The notes: generated by a model not told the origin, from the sequence alone. A stretch of DNA of 59,415 nt from Methylobacter sp. (GCA_028712225.1 JAQTQN010000003.1:1-59415), one strand, 5' to 3'. Shown: positions 27,437 through 36,981, counted from the stretch's first letter. A program made the numbers and translations.

Positions 27437-28759
27437 ATGAATACACTAGCTATCATCCCTCCCTGGTTATGGGCTTCATTTGGCTTATTGGCTGGAATAA
27501 TCATCACGCGCCTGGTTTCAGGTAAAGATAAAGCTTCATTTCAGCAATTTAAAACCGATCTCGCCATCGCCGAAGAAAAACTCAAACAAGCTGCCAACAC
27601 CGAGGCCGAATTTAAGCAGCTGCAACAACGATTTTTAGCGCTCAGCCAAGAAAACGCCAAACTGCAAGCGAGCATGGCGAGCCAAGCCAGTCACGCCGCA
27701 GAAAAAATCCAGCTGTTACAAAACGCTGAAGCCCGCCTGACTACCCAGTTTGAAAACCTGGCAGGTAAGATTTTTGAAGAACGCAGCAAGCAATTCACCG
27801 AACACAACAAAACCAGCCTCGACCATATCGTTACGCCGCTACGTCAACAGTTAGGCGAGTTTAAACAACGCATCGAAATGGTCTACGATAATGAAAACAA
27901 AGACCGAATCTCCCTGCGCGAGGAAATTATCTCGTTGCGGCGCGATACCGCACAAATGAATCAAGAAGCCCTGAACCTGACCCGCGCCCTAAAGGGCGAC
28001 AAGAAAACCCAGGGTAATTGGGGCGAGATGATCCTGGAGAAAGTGCTGGAAAAATCCGGGCTGCGCAAAGGCATTGAATACGACACCCAAGGCGCCTACC
28101 GTGATGAAGACAATAGACTGTTCAAGCCCGACGTCATCGTGCGTCTGCCGGAAAACAAAGACATCGTCATCGATTCCAAGGTCTCGCTGGTTGCGTATGA
28201 GCTTTATTGTTCAACCGAAGACGATCAAGAACGCATTCAAGCCTTAAAACAACATACCGACGCTGTGCGTGAACACATCAAAGGCTTGAGCAACAAACAT
28301 TACGCCGGTCTCAAAGGCTTGCGTTCACTGGATTTTGTACTGCTGTTCATACCCATCGAATCCGCGTTTATTGCCGCCTTCCAGGCTGATGAGCGCTTAT
28401 TTACCGATGCCTTCGAGCATAATATCGTCGTCGTCACCCCCACTACCTTATTGGCTACTTTGCGTACCATAGAAAACATCTGGCGCTACGAGCGCCAAAA
28501 CGAAAACGCTCGCGCCATCGCCGATAAAGCAGGCATCGTCTACGACAAAATTCGTGGCTTTGTGGAAGATTTGGACAAACTGGGTAAGCAATTGCATACC
28601 GTCCACAGCACTTACGACGGCGTCATGAGCAAACTCACCCAAGGCCAAGGCAACTTAATCCGTCAAGCCAGCAGCTTTGTCGATCTCGGAGTTAAGATTA
28701 AGAAAACATTGCCTAAATCAATTACTGAGCAGGCGGGGATTGAGACGAATGAAGACTGA
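27437..28759 (+). CDS. rmuC: DNA recombination protein RmuC
   Basis: An N-terminal membrane helix (about 8-27) is followed by a long coiled coil to about residue 130, then the RmuC nuclease-like domain with KGDKKTQGNWGEMILEKVLE, FKPDVIVRLPENKDIVIDSKVSL and the end TLLATLRTIENIWRYE. These are family hallmarks; the family is related to PD-(D/E)XK nucleases and affects inversion and recombination rates. The 440-residue length is normal. Confidence 0.95.
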   Translation: MNTLAIIPPWLWASFGLLAGIIITRLVSGKDKASFQQFKTDLAIAEEKLKQAANTEAEFKQLQQRFLALSQENAKLQASMASQASHAAEKIQLLQNAEARLTTQFENLAGKIFEERSKQFTEHNKTSLDHIVTPLRQQLGEFKQRIEMVYDNENKDRISLREEIISLRRDTAQMNQEALNLTRALKGDKKTQGNWGEMILEKVLEKSGLRKGIEYDTQGAYRDEDNRLFKPDVIVRLPENKDIVIDSKVSLVAYELYCSTEDDQERIQALKQHTDAVREHIKGLSNKHYAGLKGLRSLDFVLLFIPIESAFIAAFQADERLFTDAFEHNIVVVTPTTLLATLRTIENIWRYERQNENARAIADKAGIVYDKIRGFVEDLDKLGKQLHTVHSTYDGVMSKLTQGQGNLIRQASSFVDLGVKIKKTLPKSITEQAGIETNED

Positions 28760-28982
28760 GTCGATTTACTAAAAATTTCTGTCCGGATATAGTCGATGGC
28801 AATTTAAAAGCGATTTGTTCAGCACTCCCAATCAGCGCTTCTAGTGTGCTACTAAACATATCAAACGTGCTCTCTTGACCGCTCTAAAAAACAGGCGCTG
28901 ATTTCAGGCACTTCGAAAAAAATCAACAACATAAGAAGAAATCTGTGCTCAATTTTAAAAAAAGTCGGCCATATTTGGGTAG

Positions 28983-29156
28983 CATCTGCACTATACAAAG
29001 ACTTTATCCATCCCTGGACAGCGGCAAAACCTTGCTTATCATCAGCACGAGATAACAGCAGTGCCGCTGCCGCAAACATTTACCCTAATGCTTGCCGGAC
29101 TGGGCATGTTTGGCGCAATTGCACAGCGACGTAAACAGCATGAAGCGATGGCTTGA
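28983..29156 (+). pseudogene. Remnant of a PEP-CTERM/VPLPA-CTERM protein gene
   Basis: Between rmuC and the next gene (28760-29220) there is no full gene, but the frame ending at the TGA 29154-29156 encodes VPLPQTFTLMLAGLGM and then FGAIAQRRKQ: a sorting motif, a hydrophobic helix and a basic tail, the three parts of a PEP-CTERM signal. The frame opens after a TAG at 28980-28982 and contains no start codon in its 5' part, so only the C-terminus survives. PEP-CTERM proteins are processed by exosortase. I see nothing else in 28760-28982. Confidence 0.65.
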
Positions 29157-29220
29157 TTGACACGACACACGGCTGCTATAAAAAGCTGTTTTCAGCAAAA
29201 TGTTACCTTCCGTTGTTGGA

Positions 29221-29724
29221 TCAGTTTTCCATACACACCAAGCCTGTAAAGCTAGTCGCCTGATATAGGCCATTGCCTTTAATTTCAAGATTTCCATGAC
29301 CGCCTTTGAACATTTTGCTGCCACCGACCATGGTGACCAGCTCAATTGGATTGTTGCTTGGATCCAATAAAACGACGTCCTTTGAAAAAACGCGTCCTAG
29401 TTCGACGGTACCTGCCTTTAGACGAATAGTTGATGCCGCGGTAAATTGGCCGACGTTATTTACTGTTAAGCCGGAAAAGGACGTTCCTGTTACCGGTTTG
29501 CCGTCCCAGGTTGCTTGTAACGTGCCGGAAAAACAGCTGTTAGCACTGCCAAAGAAGGTGACATCAGGGAAATGCCCATCTCTGTCTTTCAAAATATTAC
29601 AGGCAGGATCAGGAACTAATTGATTTATTGTGCCTGTGATAGGCTTGCAAACATAACTATCCGCTAGGGCATTAACAGACGTTAACGCAAACAAAACAGC
29701 GGAGATAGACGTGAATATTTTCAT
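29221..29724 (-). CDS. Secreted hypothetical protein
   Basis: A clear signal peptide (MKIFTSISAVLFALTSVNALA) is followed by about 145 residues rich in short beta-strand patterns and Gly, with four Cys residues that could pair. Motifs such as GTLQATWDGKPVTGTSFSGLTVNN suggest an all-beta fold. It is a single gene between the PEP-CTERM remnant and trmN6. No family is recognised. Confidence 0.75.
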   Translation of the reverse strand: MKIFTSISAVLFALTSVNALADSYVCKPITGTINQLVPDPACNILKDRDGHFPDVTFFGSANSCFSGTLQATWDGKPVTGTSFSGLTVNNVGQFTAASTIRLKAGTVELGRVFSKDVVLLDPSNNPIELVTMVGGSKMFKGGHGNLEIKGNGLYQATSFTGLVCMEN

Positions 29725-29819
29725 AATGCGGTACCTAAAAGGTTAATGATGGCTGATACCGCAATGATGGGATATTGCTGACAATTTTTCTGTTCGCTGA
29801 CGAACATAGAAACGAATTT

Positions 29820-30536
29820 TTAGATGTGCTTTGCGAAGCGTAATAAAAACGGCTGTAAAAATGCGCTGCTTTCAGGTGTGTAGACACCTTTTGACGCATA
29901 AATCGTCAAACTCTCGGATATATAAGAAGATGATAAGCGACTAAAGGTCAGCGCTGACACTTTGGCCGGGGTATGTGCGTAGCCTTGAAAGCTGACTTGC
30001 CGGATTAGAAATAACCCGGCCGCCTGCGCAATGACAGTAAATTGCGCTGTCGCATAGATAGGTAGCAGCACGTAAAACAGTCCGCTGGCTGACAAGCATT
30101 GCTCGACGGCAATGAGTAAATCGATGTAAGGCAAACAATCAGTGTGTCGGGCAATATTTCTTAAGGCATCATCGGCTTTGCTGTGTTGCTCAAAAAACGG
30201 CGGATTGCTGATGATAATGTCGTATTGTCGATCGGTAGTTGCCGCATAACGTTGAATATCCTGGAATATCGCCGTTAGCCGATCTGACCAGGGGCTGTTA
30301 CTAAAATTTATCGCAGCTTCTTCATACGCTTCACTGGTAACTTCCACTGCGCTAACTTGTGCAGCACCCAATTGCGCTGCACATAACGACAGCACGCCGG
30401 TTCCTGTGCCGATGTCCAGCACAGTATCTCCAGATTTGACCGGTGCCATTGCACCGAATAACAAGCCGTCGGTACATATCTTCATGCCCGATTGCTGCTG
30501 CCGGACGGAAAACTGTTGGCAGCGGAATATGTTCAA
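29820..30536 (-). CDS. trmN6: tRNA1(Val) (adenine-37-N6)-methyltransferase
   Basis: The SAM-binding motif VLDIGTGTGVLSLCAAQ and the catalytic NPPFFEQ motif match the YfiC/TrmN6 family, which methylates A37 of tRNA-Val. The N-terminal lead RCQQFSVRQQQSGMKICTDGLLFGAMA also fits. The start is the TTG at 30536, overlapping the TGA of the upstream gene as TTGA; the next ATG would cut off conserved residues. Co-transcription with the 1360-residue membrane protein is likely. Confidence 0.88.
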   Translation of the reverse strand: MNIFRCQQFSVRQQQSGMKICTDGLLFGAMAPVKSGDTVLDIGTGTGVLSLCAAQLGAAQVSAVEVTSEAYEEAAINFSNSPWSDRLTAIFQDIQRYAATTDRQYDIIISNPPFFEQHSKADDALRNIARHTDCLPYIDLLIAVEQCLSASGLFYVLLPIYATAQFTVIAQAAGLFLIRQVSFQGYAHTPAKVSALTFSRLSSSYISESLTIYASKGVYTPESSAFLQPFLLRFAKHI

Positions 30537-33500
30537 GACAGTCCCGGGTCGTTTTGTTCGCTTTTCTCGCCGGGCAGTGTGGCTTCCAAATTAACTTTCT
30601 TTGCTTTCGGCAGCCATAAACGCCCACTGGAAAAACAACTCCAGCCCCATTTCAACCAGTTGAGTAACGACACCGCCAGCCATAACGACCAGGCCAGCAT
30701 TAATATCCGATAAACAATTAACGGCACTGAGATGACGGTAGCAACGGGCAAAGTTGCTGCGCTTCTGTCCTGATACCAGTTAAGGTTGAAGGCGGACGAT
30801 TGATTACCGGAAATTTGCATTTCCGGCGAGCCCAGCAAGCCTTGTTCAACCGCCAAAAACAGTAAGCCCAACGATAATAAAGTCAGGCCAGCGATAAGTA
30901 CTTGTAACAGATTGAAATAACGCGACTCAATATCGGCGGCTTGCTTGCGCCAACCTAACAACATCAGCCAACCGATCACTAGCCCGGCGGCTTCAATGGC
31001 AATTTGGCTAAGGCCAAGCAACAGCAAAAACCATTGCCAATGTTTTAACGGTGTCAGCGGAATTTTGCTTAACGCGACCGCCAATATCACGATCACCAGC
31101 AGCACGCCCCAGAATAAAACCGCCGGTCCGAAACGCGGGCCTAGAGTTAACAATACCCAGCGATCCTGTCCTAAGCTGATGTTCAGTCGGCTGTTAACAC
31201 TGGCGACGCCCAAATCAACATCTGGGCTGCTTAATATGCCTGCGATGCCGGTGGCTTGCTGCCAATTCAGGGTAATGTCTTGTTTGCCTGGATTGACCGG
31301 CAAGGTGAGTTTTTTGCCTTCTTGCCGTATCGGTTGCAGTTGGCCGTTGATAGTGACCGATTGCAGCGCGGCTTGTTCCGGTAAGACGATGCTGTGCTGG
31401 CCGCCTTGAGAGCTGCGCAGGCTGATGCTGAGTTGCGCTTCCTGGCTGCGTTGCCCCGGTTTAATGCTCAAACTGCTGCTGTCGATAGTTAAGGTCTGGC
31501 CGTCAACGGTGTCCGGTCGGGTAATGTTCAGCGTCAGTTGTTCGCCGGGCCATGGGTGCCATTCAGCCAGCCATAGCCCTGTATTGTCCAGATGCATCAT
31601 GGCAATGCCGGAAGCTTCAAGATGCCAGATGGGGCTGATGTCCGCTTGCCAGACTTCAACCCAATGCTCGTTTTGCACGGCGGTTAATGCGATTTTGTCG
31701 GTTTTTTCCAGCGTCGACTGCCACTCAATAAGCGCTTGGCCGGAAGGCATGTTGACGTCGACATTACCGGATTTAACCCGAACGCCGGGCGTGGTTACCG
31801 ACTCGCCAGCCAACAGCGGCACCGCAAGAACCACGGCAGTATCGGCTGGAGAAAGCCGAACCACGCGAGTCACCACACGCCAGTCCAGGCCCAGTTGCAA
31901 GCTACGCTCAATCCGTACAAACGGCGGAAATACCGCCGACGTTAGGGCTGATTTATCGGCTTGATTACTTGGCGATACTGCCGATTGCACTCGAGTAAAT
32001 TGCAATTGCTCATCGACCAGTCCGTTTTCTTGCAAGCCCACCACGTCCCAACCTGTGCCGGTCAGTTTTACGACGTTAGGTTTTAGCGGTAACGGCAAGG
32101 TGAATTTGCTTAATGCTGGCGCGGGGGCTGTCAGCGTTACTTGATGCGGGCCTGCATTCAGGTTGAGCCACAAGCCGTTGTCATCACGATATAAGCCCTG
32201 AGCATTTTCGCCATCGACCAGCACTTGATTGGGAAACCATTGCTCAATGTCCGCCGGTAACGGCACCGCAACAGCTTGTTGTGCATGAATTTGCAGGCCA
32301 ATCGTCAACTCTTGGCTGCTAATGTTAAGTTGCATCTGTGAAATTTGCGCGCAACTGGGCAGGCAATCCGGTGCTTCCAACAGCTTATTTTTTAAGGTAT
32401 CGAGTAGCGCCTGATCGGGAAAACCAGCATAACTGTCCTGGCTCGGTAACGTTAGTGCGGGCAGTAATACCAACCACAACACCAGCGGCGCGACCGGTTT
32501 GATTTTGAACATGAACTTCTCAGCCACACCAAACATTAACAACGCCAACACGCTCACCAAGGCAACGCGGATAAAATTGAGCACCAAGGTTAAGGTCGGC
32601 GACAATAGCCATAGATCCACTTGCTGCCCAGCATCCACCGCGCCATTCCAAGACAACACCACTTTATGCCATTGCCATTGCGGTAAGCCGGGGCCGGTTT
32701 GTACTCGGGCTTTGGGGTCAATGCGTTCAAAGTTGACAGAGCTGTCAACACCTTCCGCCATGCTATAAGCCTTTTTCCTTAGCATTTGCCTATCTTGCAT
32801 CACCATTGGCGCCGCCGGTTCCGCTGCGGGTGCCATTGATGCTATTTCAGTTGAAGCAGAATCAGCATAAGGTTGCGGCACGATGTCTTGCCAAGCTTGT
32901 TCCAATTGCGGATATAGACCGATGCGCAGTTGCGACACCATAAACGGCACGGTAATCAAGATGAGCGCCAGCCAGCAAAGATTGCGATAACCTCGAATGA
33001 ACTTAAGAAACTTATTCTCGGGTAATACTGTGATCAGTGCCGTTGCGGCCAAAATATTAAGCCAAACAAAATGCGGCGACTCCGGCTCATGCCAAATCAG
33101 CGCCAGGGTGATCAACGCAAACACGCCCCACGGCAAAGACCACAAACGGCTGGTAGCAAGCGCCGCGATCAACACCATAAACAAGTCCAATAAGGTCCAA
33201 CGAGAAATCCAGCTATCCGGCACATTATCAACACCGTTAGCGGCAACTAAGCGCCAGCCTGGAGGTAGATTGAGTTCGGCGCGTACATTATGAAAATTTT
33301 GCGCCCAACCGACTGAAGTCAAGTCACTAACGCTGCCTTCAATACGGCTGTCGGCATCCAAATTGATTTGGCCTTTTCTGACTTCAACGCCCTGTTTATC
33401 GCCTTGGCGGGTAATCAGCTGGTTGTTATTATCCAGCGTCACGCGGCCCAATTGGGTTTGCGGTAAGGCATTCAAGCGCCAATCGCGGGTCATGGTGCCG

Positions 33501-34615
33501 GTAATCCGGTCATTGACGGTATAGCCCGTGCCGGAAAAATCCAGCCACAGTTGCCGGTTGAGATTAAGTTGATTGGGTTCGGGCTCCGGATCGCCGCGGC
33601 GGATGACGTTTAGGCTCATCGCCTGACCTTGATCTATTTTGTAAGCGGGCAAGGCTTTCCAGTCATCCGGCAGATTGGTCTGGCTGGCGTCAATAGCGGC
33701 GGGTTGTGCAATTTCCACCATCCGCAGAGCGGGGTGTGCTTCAAATACCCAGACTTCCGAATCCGGCCAATTCTGATTATCGGTATTTAAGGTAAGTGTG
33801 TTGATTTCACTGATATGCCGGGCGAGCAAGTCAATCTGCCAATGACCGGGACGCACTTGCAACAACAGCTGCCCATCGGGCTCCAAGCGAGCGGGCAAGG
33901 CGCTTTGTAACTGCATGGGGATAAAATCGTCCAGCATCGGCTTGGCCAAACGGATTTCGCGTTGTTGGCCGGATACTTCCAGTTCAATGCGGGTTAACAC
34001 TTGCAAGGGCACGTCATCGCTGATTTTTCTGAACACCTGAATATCCAGATTGTTTTGGCTATCGTCCGCTTTGCTTTGCCCGGTTTCGCTTTGCTTTAAC
34101 CATAACTGACCATCTTTAATAGCGGGTGTAGCAATAGCACGGCCATTGACTTGCACACTGATCAAGCCGGTATCATCGGGTATTTGCAGATTATCAGGCA
34201 GGCTGTCCCAGAAAAATTCACCGCTGACTTGGTAAAGTCCCGGCGCCAGTTTTATCGACGGCACGCCGTCTTTATCCATCACCAGCGCGGTTTTGTTATT
34301 AGCACTAACGTTAAGCGGCCAATGCTCGTGGTTACCCGGCAAACTGATCCAGCTATCCTGATAGATTTTCCAGGTGATGGCAAAACTACCTTTGCCGGGT
34401 TGCAAATCCAGCGTCAACCGGGTCGGCCAGCTACAGCGCTTTTGCTCGACACTGTTATAAATAAACGGACAAGCCAGTTCGGGATTATCCTGCAGCACCC
34501 AGGCAATCCAGGGTTTTAGCGGCTCCGGTACTTGTTCCGGGGTTAGTGGTTTGGCTTGAGACAACGGCGCAAACAGCAAAGTGCTTAACAATATCAGCCA
34601 CGGGGAAAAGGTCAT
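30533..34615 (-). CDS. Giant envelope protein with signal peptide and several membrane segments
   Basis: The 1360-residue protein begins with a signal peptide (cleavage near SQA-KP). A periplasmic part rich in beta patterns to about residue 465 is followed by a hydrophobic cluster (about 470-590), a second one (about 670-735), another beta-rich periplasmic part and a C-terminal cluster (about 1160-1330). A Pro/Met-rich stretch lies near 600. Proteins with this layout occur in other gammaproteobacteria as uncharacterised conserved proteins; I cannot name the family. It is followed, with 4-bp overlap, by trmN6. The function is unknown. Confidence 0.72.
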   Translation of the reverse strand: MTFSPWLILLSTLLFAPLSQAKPLTPEQVPEPLKPWIAWVLQDNPELACPFIYNSVEQKRCSWPTRLTLDLQPGKGSFAITWKIYQDSWISLPGNHEHWPLNVSANNKTALVMDKDGVPSIKLAPGLYQVSGEFFWDSLPDNLQIPDDTGLISVQVNGRAIATPAIKDGQLWLKQSETGQSKADDSQNNLDIQVFRKISDDVPLQVLTRIELEVSGQQREIRLAKPMLDDFIPMQLQSALPARLEPDGQLLLQVRPGHWQIDLLARHISEINTLTLNTDNQNWPDSEVWVFEAHPALRMVEIAQPAAIDASQTNLPDDWKALPAYKIDQGQAMSLNVIRRGDPEPEPNQLNLNRQLWLDFSGTGYTVNDRITGTMTRDWRLNALPQTQLGRVTLDNNNQLITRQGDKQGVEVRKGQINLDADSRIEGSVSDLTSVGWAQNFHNVRAELNLPPGWRLVAANGVDNVPDSWISRWTLLDLFMVLIAALATSRLWSLPWGVFALITLALIWHEPESPHFVWLNILAATALITVLPENKFLKFIRGYRNLCWLALILITVPFMVSQLRIGLYPQLEQAWQDIVPQPYADSASTEIASMAPAAEPAAPMVMQDRQMLRKKAYSMAEGVDSSVNFERIDPKARVQTGPGLPQWQWHKVVLSWNGAVDAGQQVDLWLLSPTLTLVLNFIRVALVSVLALLMFGVAEKFMFKIKPVAPLVLWLVLLPALTLPSQDSYAGFPDQALLDTLKNKLLEAPDCLPSCAQISQMQLNISSQELTIGLQIHAQQAVAVPLPADIEQWFPNQVLVDGENAQGLYRDDNGLWLNLNAGPHQVTLTAPAPALSKFTLPLPLKPNVVKLTGTGWDVVGLQENGLVDEQLQFTRVQSAVSPSNQADKSALTSAVFPPFVRIERSLQLGLDWRVVTRVVRLSPADTAVVLAVPLLAGESVTTPGVRVKSGNVDVNMPSGQALIEWQSTLEKTDKIALTAVQNEHWVEVWQADISPIWHLEASGIAMMHLDNTGLWLAEWHPWPGEQLTLNITRPDTVDGQTLTIDSSSLSIKPGQRSQEAQLSISLRSSQGGQHSIVLPEQAALQSVTINGQLQPIRQEGKKLTLPVNPGKQDITLNWQQATGIAGILSSPDVDLGVASVNSRLNISLGQDRWVLLTLGPRFGPAVLFWGVLLVIVILAVALSKIPLTPLKHWQWFLLLLGLSQIAIEAAGLVIGWLMLLGWRKQAADIESRYFNLLQVLIAGLTLLSLGLLFLAVEQGLLGSPEMQISGNQSSAFNLNWYQDRSAATLPVATVISVPLIVYRILMLAWSLWLAVSLLNWLKWGWSCFSSGRLWLPKAKKVNLEATLPGEKSEQNDPGLS

Positions 34616-34710
34616 GAGTGTCTCCAGATGTTAAAACGCCGCTATGAGTGCAAAATAAAACTAGACGGCCGGTTGCGGCAATCTTGCAATAAAATTCCTC
34701 TAGCTACAAG

Positions 34711-34830
34711 GCGTTAAGCCGTTCATGGTTCGACAAGCTCTCGGCAACTGCTCCTGCGTTGCCCTACCTCCTGCATGCCCGATAAAGCGGGGCAGGCTCT
34801 CCTTGCAGTCGACCATGAACGGCTTAACGC
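34711..34830. repeat. 120-bp element bounded by 19-bp inverted repeats
   Basis: GCGTTAAGCCGTTCATGGT at 34711-34729 recurs as its exact complement at 34812-34830. The inner part begins TTCGACAAGCTCTC, a string often seen in dispersed REP/BIME-type repeats. It has no ORF and could be a small miniature element or an extragenic palindrome between the envelope gene and the cupin. Confidence 0.7.
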
Positions 34831-34871
34831 ATCTTTAGACAAACACACTAACTCAGCTTGGGAGCAAGCAC

Positions 34872-35207
34872 ATGATTAAAAAAGCCAATTTATTTGAACA
34901 GCTTCCCAAGCCAGCGGCTGAAGAGAGTTTTGAAATATTGCTGGAAACGCCCGGTCTACGCTTAGAGCGCATCATCTCCCGCGCGCATGCCACACCGGTA
35001 GGAGAATGGTATGACCAGGACTGGCCGGAATGGGTAGTGTTGCTGCAAGGATCGGCATGCTTGCAGATTGAAAATGAGCCCGAGCCGGTGCTGCTAAAGC
35101 CCGGCGATTACCTGCATCTACCAAGCCATCTGCGGCATCGGGTTGAATGGACTGATCCGGAGCTGCCGACTATTTGGTTGGCGGTGCATTACGGGCTAGA
35201 AGAATAG
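34872..35207 (+). CDS. Small cupin protein
   Basis: The 111-residue protein is a single cupin barrel: GEWYDQDWPEWVVLLQGSACLQIE, then LKPGDYLHLPSHLRHRVEWT. The second motif has the typical PxGD...H...H form, while metal ligands in the first motif are not the standard HxH, so metal binding is uncertain. Ribosome site GGGAG lies close upstream. Metabolic role unknown. Confidence 0.85.
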   Translation: MIKKANLFEQLPKPAAEESFEILLETPGLRLERIISRAHATPVGEWYDQDWPEWVVLLQGSACLQIENEPEPVLLKPGDYLHLPSHLRHRVEWTDPELPTIWLAVHYGLEE

Positions 35208-35358
35208 GTGCTAGGTTGAAACTCGATTGATGGGCTTCGTACCTCAGCCCATCCTATCGCTCTGCGATAAATTCACTAATGAAAAAATAAAGCGCTACTG
35301 AAAGAGGTTCAATTAATTTGATTGGGTTTTGGCTCATAATTTACGATGATTCTTTTGC

Positions 35359-35445
35359 GCATAACGTAGAGCTAACGGGCGCTGCGCGGCTTTATCGCGC
35401 AGCGCCCAGCGACCGAAGGGAGCGAGGTTGAGCGCTATGTTAGAC
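35359..35445 (-). other. Integron attC site following the 261-residue cassette gene
   Basis: Read on the minus strand it begins with GTCTAAC and ends with GTTATGC, with L boxes between and a perfect 12-bp inner stem (CGCGCAGCGCCC paired with GGGCGCTGCGCG). The stop codon of the cassette gene lies inside the first core site, as is usual in cassettes. The terminal GTTATGC departs from the strict GTTRRRY form but is tolerated in some chromosomal sites. Confidence 0.75.
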
Positions 35446-36225
35446 GTTGCGATAGTCATAGATAAGTACGGCATTGAATTCCTGAATCGAGCTCTGGAAT
35501 TCCTTTTCCCACCAATCCGGAATGCCCTCTCCTCTATGCTCCAGCAGCGACGAAACGTAGGCAGGCAACTGTGAATGAATGCCTCGTTGGACGTATCTGC
35601 CTTCCGGTTCTTTGAGTTCGGAAGCAAAGTAGGTTTCAAAAAATCGTGAGAGCCGATCACTCGGATCTCTTGCGTAGGGGCAACACGCAATGCATGGGAG
35701 AGGCACTGAACGTGATAGCAAATCAGCGGCTGTTATGCTTTGCCGAACGCCAATAATGAAATCAGTGTTTAGACGATTAGCCCCTGCAAGATAAACACCA
35801 TCGGTCTGAGACGGTCCATTCCCGCTTAGCGTTTGAAGACCTTGTGAGGAATAAAGTGCGTAAAGTGCCAGAGCATTCGCTTTCTTTGCGTCGGCACGAA
35901 GCATGTCGATCTGTAGGCCGTAACGGTTCGTATACGCTAGCCCTGGATAGTTGTCTCCAGTTGGTAACATTTTCTTTGCTTGAACCCTGAGCCGCATTGA
36001 CTGTTTCTTGAAAAGAAGCCACCACTCCCAGTCAGCCCCTGTTTTGCGAGCTTCTTCATGCCGGGTAAAAGCGTGATAGAGAACAGAGGGTACATTTAAT
36101 GAGACGTCGTACAGGAGATAATCAGTCAATGACTCTTCCTTCACACCAGGCTGGCTGACGAGCCACTGCTTGATATACTCCGAAGACTCGTGAAGTTGTT
36201 CGCAGATAGTTTTTTGGATGGGCAT
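35440..36225 (-). CDS. Integron cassette protein, possible nuclease-like (DUF6615-like)
   Basis: This 261-residue cassette gene has ESLTDYLLYDV near the N-terminus and then a run GADWEWWLLFKKQSMRLRVQAKKM. An acidic motif followed by a Q-x-K end (VQAKK) is the spacing of PD-(D/E)XK nucleases in which Gln replaces Glu; I recall similar blocks in DUF6615. Both are tentative. A Cys pair (PCIACCPY) follows. The stop codon sits in the attC core. A role in defence or DNA processing is possible but unproven. Confidence 0.6.
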   Translation of the reverse strand: MPIQKTICEQLHESSEYIKQWLVSQPGVKEESLTDYLLYDVSLNVPSVLYHAFTRHEEARKTGADWEWWLLFKKQSMRLRVQAKKMLPTGDNYPGLAYTNRYGLQIDMLRADAKKANALALYALYSSQGLQTLSGNGPSQTDGVYLAGANRLNTDFIIGVRQSITAADLLSRSVPLPCIACCPYARDPSDRLSRFFETYFASELKEPEGRYVQRGIHSQLPAYVSSLLEHRGEGIPDWWEKEFQSSIQEFNAVLIYDYRNV

Positions 36226-36245
36226 AAGTGGGCGGAAATAGATAG

Positions 36246-36369
36246 GTCTAACGTAAAGCTAAGGGGTGCGCCTTTCACGGAAGCATGGCGAAGCCACCGA
36301 AGCCGAAAAAACAGAAAACTTTCAAAACCGCCGCGATAAGGCGCGTCCCGCTTGAGCGTAATGTTAGGG
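36246..36369 (-). other. Integron attC site between the two cassettes
   Basis: On the minus strand it runs from CCCTAAC to GTTAGAC, with matching inner boxes (TTACGCTCAAGCGGGACGCG against its counterpart in GGCGCACCCCTTAGCTTTAC) that let a long imperfect hairpin form. The upstream gene's TAA stop overlaps the first core. About 124 bp, a usual attC size. Confidence 0.85.
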
Positions 36370-36981
36370 TACTGCTCCACGTCCATTTGTGAGCAAGATT
36401 AGCAACAGTACGGTCGTACGACCGACTAGCAAAAAGCAGAAAACCCCAGCAAGGATACGCATTACTTTTGAAAATCGGAGCGTCCGGTAACCTGGAGCGA
36501 CACTTTCATTTACTGTTATAAGAACAAAGAAGGAGTAAATTAGTAATAGCCCAACAATATAAACAATGGACAAGCTAATGATTGAGCTAGGTGTGTATGG
36601 TGCTGGCAACGGTAAATCGAATACGAGTGCAGCCAAGGCTACGCCACATGTCGTGCCAACGTAAGCGCCGCCGATACCAAGTGCGACGTTCGGAAAGTAG
36701 ACACCAAGTATATGAACCCACCGAGTATTGAGGTCGGCAATTGGGCCTATGCGGGCAACGTGAAAGGAGAGAAATAGCAGTGCAACACTGCAAAGAAACT
36801 CAAAGGTTTTTGGCGCTCGATTTTCGTTTATCACTTCTATGATGTCTTTTTCATAGACTCCTTGTATGGCAACCGAAAATAGCAATGCAGACAACAAGAA
36901 AAAGGATAAGAAAGATGCACCCATCGATCGAAACGAAATAGGATGTGCAGCGAAGAATGTTTGGAGATAGCGAAATGTCAT
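36364..36981 (-). CDS. Integron cassette membrane protein of unknown function
   Basis: The protein has about five hydrophobic segments (near residues 22-42, 62-80, 95-118, 133-155 and 175-197) and no recognised motif. It starts about 10 bases after a GTTAGGG core and ends inside the next attC, so it is a cassette gene with little room for a promoter of its own; expression probably depends on upstream transcription. No family recognised. Confidence 0.65.
   Translation of the reverse strand: MTFRYLQTFFAAHPISFRSMGASFLSFFLLSALLFSVAIQGVYEKDIIEVINENRAPKTFEFLCSVALLFLSFHVARIGPIADLNTRWVHILGVYFPNVALGIGGAYVGTTCGVALAALVFDLPLPAPYTPSSIISLSIVYIVGLLLIYSFFVLITVNESVAPGYRTLRFSKVMRILAGVFCFLLVGRTTVLLLILLTNGRGAVP

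Noticed and set aside
29085-29345. 86-residue minus-strand ORF near the PEP-CTERM remnant
   Set aside because: It lies opposite the PEP-CTERM tail and overlaps the secreted protein in another frame; no protein-like pattern.
31425-31964. 179-residue plus-strand ORF inside the 1360-residue gene
   Set aside because: Antisense shadow with Cys/Ser-rich composition and no signal.
35334-35690. 118-residue minus-strand ORF across the attC site
   Set aside because: It reads through the attC hairpin in a frame different from the cassette gene and has no homologous-looking blocks.
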